Positions 34,928-42,383 of a stretch of DNA of 55,291 bases are shown here, one piece after another. The stretch comes from Halobacillus faecis (GTDB taxonomy: Bacteria; Bacillota; Bacilli; Bacillales; Halobacillaceae). The position numbers were made by a program, and so were the translations under genes. The first letter of the stretch is position 1; each line of letters begins with the position of its first letter. The DNA is taken from contig NZ_BJYD01000031.1 of the NCBI RefSeq assembly GCF_007991335.1, forward strand, positions 1-55,291, in the 5' to 3' direction. Below the pieces are notes generated by a model that worked only from the letters and a program-made list of their open reading frames with translations, did not search any database and was not told the DNA's origin.

Positions 34928-36382
34928 TTAAAATGGAAATTCCCGATAACCGTTCATCACGCCGATCCATTTAACGGTCGTAAATTTATCTAATGCCCAT
35001 TGGCCACCGAAACGTCCAAGACCTGATTCTTTTTCACCACCGAAAGCGACGTGTGCTTCATCATTGACGGACTGATCATTCACGTGAATCATCCCTGTCT
35101 CCACACGTTTGGCTACTTCCACACCACGATGGACATCACGAGTGAATACAGATCCACTTAGTCCATATGGAGAGCTGTTCGCCGCTTCAATCGCTTCTTG
35201 TTCTGATGAAACTTTAATGACAGAAGCAACTGGGCCGAAAACTTCATTTTTGGCTATCGGCATCTCGCTCGTTACCCCCGTCAAAACAGTGGGCTGCATG
35301 ACACTTCCATCTGTTTCCCCACCGGTGAGGATTTCAGCGCCCTGACCAACACTTTCATTCACATCCTCCTGGATCCGTTCAATGGCATCTTTATTGATGA
35401 GAGGTCCAATGACGGTGTCTCTCTCCGAAGGGTCACCAGCTTTCAGACTCTCAACCTTCTCTTTGAATTTCTCGATGAATGAATCATGTACATGTTCGTC
35501 AACGATGATTCTGTTCAGAGACATACAGATCTGCCCTTGGTGCAGGAACTTTCCGAAAGCAGCCGCTTCCACTGCTTGATCAATATCCGCATCCTCAAGA
35601 ACAATCATAGCGTTGTTTCCGCCAAGCTCTAGAGCTGTCTCCTTAATATATTTCCCGGCGAGCTCACCGATATGGCTTCCGACCTCCGTCGAGCCAGTAA
35701 ATGAAATCAACTTCGCTGCTGGGTGTTTAACAAAAGCATCACCGATTTCTGATCCTCGACCGACAACTACATTGATTACTCCTTCAGGGAACCCGGCTTC
35801 TTCGAACAGGTCAGCGATTAACAAACCAGAGGTGACCGGGGCATCAGACGCGGGCTTAACGACAACCGTATTCCCTGTCGCCACCGCAGGAGCGATGGAT
35901 CTCATCGCTAAATGGAAAGGAAAATTCCAAGGTCCAATAACACCGATGACACCTTTTGGTGAACGATATACCCGGTTCTCCTTCCCTTGCGTGTTGGACG
36001 GTAAAATCTGCCCGCTCATCCGTGTCGGAAAACTGGCGGATTCCCGGATGATGGCGACAGCCGCCTGAAATTCAACCTCCGCTTTGACAAGCGTACTGCC
36101 CGCTTCTTTTACGAGCCAATCAATGATTTCATCTTTCCTCTCTTGGACTACTTTCAACAGTAGATCAAAAGACGCCTGTTTTTTAGCAGGGAGAGTCGTC
36201 ATCCACGACTCCTGAGCATTTACGGCTGCCTCGTATGCTTCGTTAAGATCATCCTCATTTGCTGAAGGGATGGAAGCAATCGTTTGCTGTGTATAAGGAT
36301 TGACGTTATCTACATACTTCTCACTGGAACCGCTCTTCCACTGACCATTGATGTATTGTTTAGTAAATGTTTGCGGACTCAT
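34928..36382 (-). CDS. NAD(P)-dependent aldehyde dehydrogenase
   Basis: This 484-residue enzyme has the Rossmann loop FTGSTEVGSHIG, catalytic glutamate in ETALELGGNNAMIV and catalytic cysteine in HQGQICMSLNR. Length and sequence suggest the YfmT (vanillin/benzaldehyde dehydrogenase)-like branch, but substrate cannot be fixed. GGAGG lies 7 bases before the ATG. A sigma-B-type promoter (36421-36446) is 39 bases upstream of the start, so it is probably a stress-induced aldehyde detoxifying enzyme. Confidence 0.92.
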   Translation of the reverse strand: MSPQTFTKQYINGQWKSGSSEKYVDNVNPYTQQTIASIPSANEDDLNEAYEAAVNAQESWMTTLPAKKQASFDLLLKVVQERKDEIIDWLVKEAGSTLVKAEVEFQAAVAIIRESASFPTRMSGQILPSNTQGKENRVYRSPKGVIGVIGPWNFPFHLAMRSIAPAVATGNTVVVKPASDAPVTSGLLIADLFEEAGFPEGVINVVVGRGSEIGDAFVKHPAAKLISFTGSTEVGSHIGELAGKYIKETALELGGNNAMIVLEDADIDQAVEAAAFGKFLHQGQICMSLNRIIVDEHVHDSFIEKFKEKVESLKAGDPSERDTVIGPLINKDAIERIQEDVNESVGQGAEILTGGETDGSVMQPTVLTGVTSEMPIAKNEVFGPVASVIKVSSEQEAIEAANSSPYGLSGSVFTRDVHRGVEVAKRVETGMIHVNDQSVNDEAHVAFGGEKESGLGRFGGQWALDKFTTVKWIGVMNGYREFPF

Positions 36383-36420
36383 TTCAAAACCTCCATTCGG
36401 AAACTTTTCACAAAGCTATC

Positions 36421-36446
36421 ATTCCCGGTTAAAGTGGAATCGAAAC
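36421..36446 (-). promoter_or_regulatory. Predicted sigma-B promoter of the aldehyde dehydrogenase gene
   Basis: GTTTCG, 14 bases, GGGAAT on the minus strand (4/6 and 5/6 matches). Confidence 0.55.
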
Positions 36447-36449
36447 GGT

Positions 36450-36893
36450 TTAGACTTCCATGAGCATATCCACGTGCGGAATTCCATCCTCAAGGTAAAC
36501 CTCTGATACCTCTTTGAATCCGAAGGAACCATAGAAATGACGCAAATGCTCCTGGCCGTGCAGCCAGATGTGGTTGACCTTATAGTCTTCTTTCAACACA
36601 TGGATTGCCCGTTCCATCACCTGACGGGCATAACCCGAACCTCGGTGCCCTTCTTTGACGAGCACGCGACCGATACTGTGGTATTGTTCCCCTTTCTCTG
36701 GCGGGACGATACGGCAGTAGGCCACCATTTCCTCTTCTTTTTCCATCCATATATGTAAGCAATCTTCGTCTCTTCCGTCGACTTCAGGGTAAGGACATTC
36801 CTGTTCAACGACAAAAATCCCGACCCTTGTCTGCAAAATCTCATACAATTCCTTTTTGGAAAGTTCAGCGAACGTTTTATGTACCCACACCAT
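36450..36893 (-). CDS. ElaA-like GNAT acetyltransferase
   Basis: This 147-residue ElaA-type acetyltransferase shows RVGIFVVEQECPYPEVDGRDEDCLHIW and the acetyl-CoA motif RVLVKEGHRGSGYARQVMERA. The C-terminal tail GIPHVDMLMEV is typical of the family. Substrate unknown. AAGGGGGA precedes the ATG. It is upstream of the aldehyde dehydrogenase gene on the same strand, with 67 bases between that hold the latter's own promoter. Confidence 0.85.
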   Translation of the reverse strand: MVWVHKTFAELSKKELYEILQTRVGIFVVEQECPYPEVDGRDEDCLHIWMEKEEEMVAYCRIVPPEKGEQYHSIGRVLVKEGHRGSGYARQVMERAIHVLKEDYKVNHIWLHGQEHLRHFYGSFGFKEVSEVYLEDGIPHVDMLMEV

Positions 36894-37065
36894 GATAAAT
36901 CCCCCTTTTCAACGATTATCTTCTCAATATACCTCACCATTCTTAAACTGACAAAGACTCCGTTCAATCTAAACAAAACCCGACTTCCTGATGACACAAT
37001 CATGACATCTCAATCGATGGATTGTTCGAAATATGAGAGTTTTTGTAGAAAAATATCTTATTCTC

Positions 37066-37092
37066 GTTTTATTGATTCGAACGAAGGGGAAA
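37066..37092 (+). promoter_or_regulatory. Possible sigma-B promoter of the DUF2254 gene
   Basis: GTTTTA, 15 bases, GGGAAA (4/6 in each box), about 37 bases before the start codon. Weak match. Confidence 0.35.
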
Positions 37093-37128
37093 CTACGATT
37101 ACCATTCTTACAAGAAAGGGGGATTCTT

Positions 37129-38502
37129 ATGTTCTTAAAATTGTTACCTGTATCTATACAGAAATATGCAAAGATGTCTAAACGGCAAAGAAAGCACGAA
37201 ATGCAAATGACCTTATGGTATATGCCATTTTTCTATATATTATTGTCCATATTCTTTGTTGTGGTCACCCTGTTGTTGGATGTCGTTTTCCAAATTGAGC
37301 AGTACACCTTTGAATTTTTCCGGATTAACGCAGAAATCACCCGTATGCTGGTCAGTACACTCATCGGTGGTATTCTGACACTGAGCGCTTTCACCTTGAA
37401 CTCCTTACTGGTCGTGTTGACGACATTCAGCGGTCAATTTTCCCCTCGAATGCTCCTTAACTTTGTTTCAGACCGCAGGACGCAGCATGCGCTTGGGATT
37501 TTCAATGGGAATTTTGTCTATGTGCTGCTCGTTTTCTTATTTATCGGAAACACAAGACATGAATTTTTCGTAGCGGTGCCGATCGTTACGATTTTCCTTG
37601 CTTTTACTTCTTCCGTTACATTTATTTACTTTATTAATCATGCAACAACATGGATGCAAGTGCACAATATCACCGATACTATGAAACACTCGTCTGAGCA
37701 AATCATCAACCAGACCCTTCGGAAAGACCTTGAACAGTTCAGGACGGAAGAACCAGGAGACATGATGGAAGATCAGCGCTTAGAGGCGCAGCCGATTGGG
37801 GCGATTAAATCCGGATACATTCAGCTCGTCGATTATAGGAAAATGATTGAAGAAGCAAGAAAAGATGACATCATCGTTCAATTTCATGCTCAAGTAGGAG
37901 ACTATATTTTAAAAAATAACCATTTGATCAGCTACTGGGGGCCTGGGGCTTCAGACATTGATGAAGAGAAGTATTGCAAGATGATCATTATTGATTACAA
38001 AGAAACAGAACTGCAGGACATCCAGATGGGCATGCACAAGCTAGCAGAAATTGCGATTAAGTCTCTCGGAAACGATGACCCGAAAACCGCGACCAATACC
38101 ATCCACCAGATGGCTGAGTTAATGCTTACTGTAGAGGATTACATCACATTCACACCATACTTGATGGACAGCGAAGAACAGGTCCGAGTGGTTCTTCTCT
38201 CCGAATCCTTCGAGTCCTACACCTACCGCGGATTTGGCTATATCCGGCACTACGCCCGAGACAACCACTTAATCATCACGGAGCTTGTCGCTTCCATTGC
38301 CATGGTAGCTGAGTCGATCGACAGCTCTAAGCACCAAATGCTATGGGAATTTGCATGCAATACCATCGACCATATAGAAACAGAAGTGATCTACCAGTTG
38401 GACAAAACCTTCCTGCTGGATGCACTTGAGAGATTATCAAAAGTGACAGGGAACCAGCTTGATTATTACTCGATCTATCGTAGGTTCTATCCGATCAACT
38501 AA
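37129..38502 (+). CDS. DUF2254 family membrane protein
   Basis: This 457-residue protein has four hydrophobic helices in the first 210 residues, and the DUF2254 segment TLIGGILTLSAFTLNSLLVVLTTFSGQFSPRM-type core (e.g. GGILTLSAFTLNSLLVVLTT). A large cytoplasmic part follows, with AVKSGYIQLVD-like and SLGNDDPKTATNTI motifs. Function unknown. The ATG at 37129 (AAAGGGGGA six bases upstream) is chosen over the 37033 frame, whose extra 32 residues have no ribosome site and overlap the predicted promoter. Confidence 0.8.
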   Translation: MFLKLLPVSIQKYAKMSKRQRKHEMQMTLWYMPFFYILLSIFFVVVTLLLDVVFQIEQYTFEFFRINAEITRMLVSTLIGGILTLSAFTLNSLLVVLTTFSGQFSPRMLLNFVSDRRTQHALGIFNGNFVYVLLVFLFIGNTRHEFFVAVPIVTIFLAFTSSVTFIYFINHATTWMQVHNITDTMKHSSEQIINQTLRKDLEQFRTEEPGDMMEDQRLEAQPIGAIKSGYIQLVDYRKMIEEARKDDIIVQFHAQVGDYILKNNHLISYWGPGASDIDEEKYCKMIIIDYKETELQDIQMGMHKLAEIAIKSLGNDDPKTATNTIHQMAELMLTVEDYITFTPYLMDSEEQVRVVLLSESFESYTYRGFGYIRHYARDNHLIITELVASIAMVAESIDSSKHQMLWEFACNTIDHIETEVIYQLDKTFLLDALERLSKVTGNQLDYYSIYRRFYPIN

Positions 38503-38510
38503 ATCAATGC

Positions 38511-38551
38511 ATGGGTAAAGTTCAGGAATCATGGTCCTGAACTTTACCCAT
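38511..38551. other. Long perfect hairpin without T tract
   Basis: ATGGGTAAAGTTCAGGA and TCCTGAACTTTACCCAT are 17-bp perfect arms around a 7-base loop. It directly follows the DUF2254 stop. No T run is present on either side, so it may stabilise the 3' end or be a Rho-type or processing site rather than a classical terminator. Confidence 0.7.
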
Positions 38552-38602
38552 GAGCTCATTGGAGGAGATCAGTGATCCTTAAGCAGGTAAAACTAAAAAG
38601 GA

Positions 38603-38631
38603 TTGACAATGCTCTTCATATTTCCTATGTT
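38603..38631 (+). promoter_or_regulatory. Sigma-A promoter of the CDF exporter gene
   Basis: TTGACA (perfect), 17-base spacer, TATGTT. The metal operator-like sequence lies just downstream. Confidence 0.75.
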
Positions 38632-38633
38632 AT

Positions 38634-38658
38634 ATATATGAACATATAATCATATAAA
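38634..38658 (+). promoter_or_regulatory. ArsR/SmtB-type (CzrA-like) metal operator
   Basis: ATATGAAC and its imperfect inverted partner in AATCATATAA form the imperfect palindrome recognised by zinc/cobalt-responsive ArsR/SmtB repressors. It overlaps the expected transcription start of the CDF gene. Confidence 0.6.
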
Positions 38659-38675
38659 GAAAAAGAGGTGAGCAT

Positions 38676-39554
38676 ATGGGACATCATCACCACCATATTG
38701 ATTCAACGACTGGTAAAATTAAAACCGCTTTTTTCCTGAATCTCTTTTTTACGATTATTGAATTGATTGGTGGACTCCTGACCAATAGTATGGCGATCCT
38801 TTCTGATGCTTTACATGACCTTGGGGACTCCCTTTCTCTCGGACTCGCCTGGTTTTTACAAAAATTTTCCCGTAAAGAACAATCGGATCATTTTTCATTT
38901 GGATATCGGCGTTTCTCGCTTTTAGCTGCTTTAATCAACAGCGTGGTTTTGATTGTCGGGTCTGTTTTTATTTTGACAGAGGCCGTACCCCGCCTCTTGA
39001 ACCCTGAGCAGCCCAACGCAGGAGGAATGATTGCTCTGTCCATCTTAGGAATACTCGTTAACGGTGCAGCGGTCTTCCGGCTTAAAGGCGGAGACTCCAT
39101 GAACCAAAAGGTCATGACCTGGCACCTGCTTGAGGATGTCCTTGGTTGGGTAGCCGTCCTTGCCGTCAGTATTGTTATGCTATTTTTTGATGTGCCAATT
39201 CTGGATCCGATCGCATCCATTGGGATTACCTTATTCATCTTATATAATGTTGTGAAAAACCTCATACAGACCATGCGTCTCTTCCTCGAGGCTGTACCGT
39301 CCGGGGTTGACCTTGAGGATCTATCCCAACAAATTAATCATTTGCAGGATGTTCAATCCACACATCACACCCACCTCTGGTCTATGGATGGTGAAAATCA
39401 TGCCTTTTCGACTCATATCGTTGTGCGTGCAGAAGCGACAAAGGAAGAGATATGTAAAGTCAAAGAAGAGGTGAAAGAAATCTTACACCCGATTTCGCTC
39501 GAGCACATTACTATTGAGATTGAGTATGAAGATGAACCTTGTTCCCTTCAATAA
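38676..39554 (+). CDS. czcD: Cation diffusion facilitator (zinc/cobalt exporter, CzcD-like)
   Basis: This 292-residue CDF protein has six membrane helices with the two metal-site motifs: LSDALHDLGD in helix 2 and HLLEDVLGW in helix 5 (HxxxD type). It has a histidine-rich N-terminus, MGHHHHH, and a cytoplasmic C-terminal domain with THHTHLWSMDGENHAFS. These features indicate Zn2+/Co2+ efflux. GAGGTGAG precedes the ATG. The promoter carries a CzrA-like operator, so metal-induced expression is expected, though no arsR-type gene is adjacent. Confidence 0.92.
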   Translation: MGHHHHHIDSTTGKIKTAFFLNLFFTIIELIGGLLTNSMAILSDALHDLGDSLSLGLAWFLQKFSRKEQSDHFSFGYRRFSLLAALINSVVLIVGSVFILTEAVPRLLNPEQPNAGGMIALSILGILVNGAAVFRLKGGDSMNQKVMTWHLLEDVLGWVAVLAVSIVMLFFDVPILDPIASIGITLFILYNVVKNLIQTMRLFLEAVPSGVDLEDLSQQINHLQDVQSTHHTHLWSMDGENHAFSTHIVVRAEATKEEICKVKEEVKEILHPISLEHITIEIEYEDEPCSLQ

Positions 39555-39592
39555 AAAAGCGGTCAGCTTCAGCAGCTGACCACTTTTTATTT
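39553..39592. terminator. Bidirectional terminator (CDF / GS26)
   Basis: GGTCAGCT/AGCTGACC core with flanking A and T runs on both sides. Confidence 0.85.
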
Positions 39593-40017
39593 TACATATC
39601 AAGACGTTCCGGGGTGTCTTGCCCTTGATTCATATAGCGTATACTTTCCGGGAGGATCTCAAGCACGACATATTCCGGATCTTCCTTGCCATCAAACCAG
39701 CGATCCATATGATCGTTCCATAACTTATCCTTGATCTCCTGGTCTTCACGAATTTTCGCCTGTCCCTCGACTTCTAAATACGTATCCCCATAACCATCAC
39801 CTTCATACCCAAGAAGGATATGGACATGTGGGTTCGCTTCGATTTCATCCGCTTTATGTGTCTCTCTGTTCGTTGGTGTATAGAAAGTGAACTCATCATC
39901 ATTCCAAAACGTCATATAGCGTGTGTGCGGTTTATTGTCTTTCACCGTGGCAAGTGTTCCAACTTTATGCTGCTCCATGACTTCGTGAATTTTCTTCTTC
40001 AATTCTTCTTGATTCAA
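39592..40017 (-). CDS. ydaG: General stress protein 26-like (pyridoxamine 5'-phosphate oxidase fold)
   Basis: This 141-residue split-barrel flavin/heme-type protein matches Bacillus YdaG (GS26). It has VGTLATVKDNKPHTRYMTF, FYTPTNRETHKADEI and GDTYLEVEGQAKI. Biochemical function is not established. The start codon is TTG, placed by AAAGGAG seven bases upstream. A sigma-B promoter (40061-40085) precedes it, in agreement with the sigma-B control known for ydaG in B. subtilis. Confidence 0.88.
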   Translation of the reverse strand: MNQEELKKKIHEVMEQHKVGTLATVKDNKPHTRYMTFWNDDEFTFYTPTNRETHKADEIEANPHVHILLGYEGDGYGDTYLEVEGQAKIREDQEIKDKLWNDHMDRWFDGKEDPEYVVLEILPESIRYMNQGQDTPERLDM

Positions 40018-40060
40018 TGGAAAGCTCCTTTCCGTAATCCAATCTTTTTACAATTTCAGT

Positions 40061-40085
40061 TTTCCCCGAAAAATGGGAGATAAAC
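40061..40085 (-). promoter_or_regulatory. Predicted sigma-B promoter of the GS26-like gene
   Basis: GTTTAT, 13 bases, GGGAAA on the minus strand. Confidence 0.65.
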
Positions 40086-40225
40086 CCTTCAATGTCCATT
40101 GACAGATCCGGGTATGCTAATGATATCTTCGACACATTGTCATTCTTTTTTCATAAATATACCAGGAAACGCCACGCGTTACCCGTTACACTATTCATAG
40201 ATTTGTTTTTCAGGAGGAAAACGTT

Positions 40226-41074
40226 ATGCTATGGAAAAAATGGGCGCCGATCTTGATGGGCTCCCTTCTGATCGGGCTGCTCTTTTTTATGATCAACTCA
40301 AGACCCGGAAGTTCTGAACCCGTCGATCGCGAAGACCTTGTACCCACATTGTTTGTGCATGGCTTCAAAGGCGGACCGCGAAGCTTTGAAACGATGATGG
40401 ACCGGATGCAGAACCTGCAGTGGGGACAGAAACATATGACGGTTTATGTCTCAAGCCGCGGGCATGTCACCATCCGAGGTGGCTTTGCTGAAACGCACAA
40501 CCCATTCATTCAAGTGCTTTTCGAAAACAATCGTGCAAGCATCTACAACCAGACTCATTGGCTTTCCGAGATCATGCGGCGGTTAAAAGCCGATTACAAC
40601 ATCCAACAGGTAAATCTCGTTGGCCACTCGATGGGAGGTCTCGCATCGGTGAATTACTTGCTGAGCGAGCATCACTATTCCGTTCCTCGAGTAGAGAAAC
40701 TGTCGGTCATTGCAAGCCCCTTTAAGGGCATCGAAAAAGAAGGCTACTTCGCATCCAATTACGGAGAAGCCACGACTGACCTGCGGCCGAAATCTGAAGC
40801 TTTAAAGCAAATGGTACAAAACAAAGATCAATTTCCGAATGATGTGGAAGTGTTGGCTATAGCTGGTGTGATTAATGGCGATGACCCTGAAACCGAGCAT
40901 TGGGACGGACTTGTCCATGCCTCAAGTGTGAGTGGATTGGAAGCCATTGTCCCCTTTGGTCAATATGAGGAAAAGCGCCTCTACAACCCACTAGCCACCC
41001 ATTCCGGCCTCCACGAACTCGAAGAAGTCGACCAACTAATCAAAGAATTCCTCTGGGCTGATAAAGGGAAATAA
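40226..41074 (+). CDS. DUF915 alpha/beta hydrolase, membrane-anchored
   Basis: This 282-residue protein has an N-terminal uncleaved-type signal/anchor (WAPILMGSLLIGLLFFMI). A DUF915 alpha/beta-hydrolase domain follows, with oxyanion motif TLFVHGFKGGPRSF, nucleophile elbow GHSMGG and a late THSGLHE histidine. It probably acts outside the cell as a lipase or esterase-like enzyme. AGGAGGAAAACG precedes the ATG. Single gene. Confidence 0.85.
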   Translation: MLWKKWAPILMGSLLIGLLFFMINSRPGSSEPVDREDLVPTLFVHGFKGGPRSFETMMDRMQNLQWGQKHMTVYVSSRGHVTIRGGFAETHNPFIQVLFENNRASIYNQTHWLSEIMRRLKADYNIQQVNLVGHSMGGLASVNYLLSEHHYSVPRVEKLSVIASPFKGIEKEGYFASNYGEATTDLRPKSEALKQMVQNKDQFPNDVEVLAIAGVINGDDPETEHWDGLVHASSVSGLEAIVPFGQYEEKRLYNPLATHSGLHELEEVDQLIKEFLWADKGK

Positions 41075-41087
41075 TGGATGACCCAGC

Positions 41088-41148
41088 CATCCATTTATTC
41101 CCAAATATGTACTTATCAGGTGTACCAGGTCATCCATTTATTCCCAAA
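41088..41148. repeat. 18-bp direct repeat in a 3' intergenic region
   Basis: CATCCATTTATTCCCAAA occurs at 41088-41105 and 41131-41148. The adjacent ACCAGGTCATCCA also appears in the terminator after the ribonucleotide reductase operon (45689-45700). Confidence 0.7.
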
Positions 41149-41149
41149 A

Positions 41150-41178
41150 ACAAAAGCACCCGCATAACGGGTGCTTTT
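41150..41178. terminator. Bidirectional terminator
   Basis: CAAAAGCACCCG/CGGGTGCTTTTG, 12-bp arms with a 5-base loop, between the convergent hydrolase and methyltransferase genes. Confidence 0.85.
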
Positions 41179-41187
41179 GTTCGTTGT

Positions 41188-41868
41188 TTATTGTTTTTCA
41201 AAGATGAAAATCCACATGAAGGTTAAGGCTTGTTTTAATTCTTCATCCAGCTCCGCGATATGGTGGTCTTCCACCCCGCGTTTATATACTCCTTGTCCTT
41301 CTACATAGGTCCAGCCGGTTTCCTCGGCCATTTTTTGAAGTTCCCATGGCATCATCGTATTACAAATGACTTCTTCTCCATATACCCTGCGATAACTATT
41401 GATGCGTGGCATCGCTGTAGGTCCAAGTAGTCCAACACATAAACGCCCTCCTGGTTTCAAAATCCGCTTCATCTCTTCCAGACCCTTGTACGGGACTTCT
41501 GTCCATTCGAGTGAATTGATCGCCATAGCCGCGTCAAAAGATTCATCCTCAAACGGTAGGTCTGTCAAATCCCCTTGAACAAATGAGATGCGCTCATCAT
41601 TCACTCGCTCATTGGCGCGCATCACCATATCCTCTGACAAATCAAGTCCTGTGACGTCAAAACCTTCTTTGTAAAGCAGATACGATCCATAACCATCTCC
41701 GCATCCTAAATCAGCGACTTTCCCTTTTGATATATGCTTTGTCATATAAGGAATGATTGTGCACCTGCTTCCGTCATCCCACATCTCTCTACTTTTTGAA
41801 TTCCACATTTCTGCACGATCATTCCATTGCTTCTCCGCTTCTTTATGCCAATTAAACGTTTGTGCCAC
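41188..41868 (-). CDS. Class I SAM-dependent methyltransferase
   Basis: This 226-residue methyltransferase has motif I VADLGCGDGYGSYLL, DLSEDMVMRAN, FVQGDLTDLPFEDESFDA and MKRILKPGGRLCVGLLGP, the usual order for small-molecule methyltransferases of the UbiE/MTF11 type. The substrate is not evident. The start is GTG with AAAGGAATG upstream. Single gene, divergent from the riboswitch-controlled operon. Confidence 0.87.
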   Translation of the reverse strand: MAQTFNWHKEAEKQWNDRAEMWNSKSREMWDDGSRCTIIPYMTKHISKGKVADLGCGDGYGSYLLYKEGFDVTGLDLSEDMVMRANERVNDERISFVQGDLTDLPFEDESFDAAMAINSLEWTEVPYKGLEEMKRILKPGGRLCVGLLGPTAMPRINSYRRVYGEEVICNTMMPWELQKMAEETGWTYVEGQGVYKRGVEDHHIAELDEELKQALTFMWIFIFEKQ

Positions 41869-42045
41869 ACTATCATTCCTTTCAAATTTATTTCCTACCC
41901 TCCATTATAGCGGATCATAAAAGGGATGATAGCTCTATTCTTGTCGAACTCTAATAAAAAAGAGTTGCATGATTTCCTCTTCAGCGTTATGATATAAACA
42001 CAATATAAGCTAAATAAAATTAAAATACACACTATATATAGTATC

Positions 42046-42212
42046 TACGAACAGAAGATGCCACAAGGCTTAATAGGGAATCCGGTTAGAATCCGGAGCT
42101 GCCCCCGCAACTGTCATCACTCGCGAAATGGACATTCATTCCACTGTGCTTTGCACGGGAAGGACCAGAGTAAGATCGAGTGTGAGCCAGGAGACCTGTC
42201 TTCGTTCGTCGC
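42046..42212 (+). promoter_or_regulatory. Cobalamin (AdoCbl) riboswitch
   Basis: The conserved blocks appear in order: GATGCCACAAGGCTTAATAG GGAA, TCCGGTTAGAATCCGGAGC, TGCCCCCGCAACTGT, and the B12 box GAGCCAGGAGACCTGTC. P1 arms ACGAACAG and CTTCGTTCGT bracket it. It precedes the ribonucleotide reductase genes and is followed by an attenuator, so vitamin B12 should switch the operon off. Confidence 0.92.
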
Positions 42213-42239
42213 AGTTTCAACTTCTTCGGGGATTGAGAA

Positions 42240-42323
42240 GATGAAGCGATGGAACGAAGGCTCCCGTGTCTTCTCTTCGTTTCATGGTTTCATCCGCTCA
42301 ATTTTCGTTGAGCGGATTTTTTT
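42240..42323 (+). terminator. Riboswitch expression platform: antiterminator and terminator
   Basis: GATGAAGCGATGGAACGAAG (42240-42259) can pair with CTTCGTTTCATGGTTTCATC (42276-42295). Its 3' arm shares bases with the terminator stem ATCCGCTCAA/TTGAGCGGAT (42292-42317), which is followed by a T run. The two structures exclude each other. Confidence 0.8.
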
Positions 42324-42383
42324 ATTTTTCCGAATCCCGACTTTTAATGAACATACACCTTCATTTTCAAGGAGTGAAAAAGA

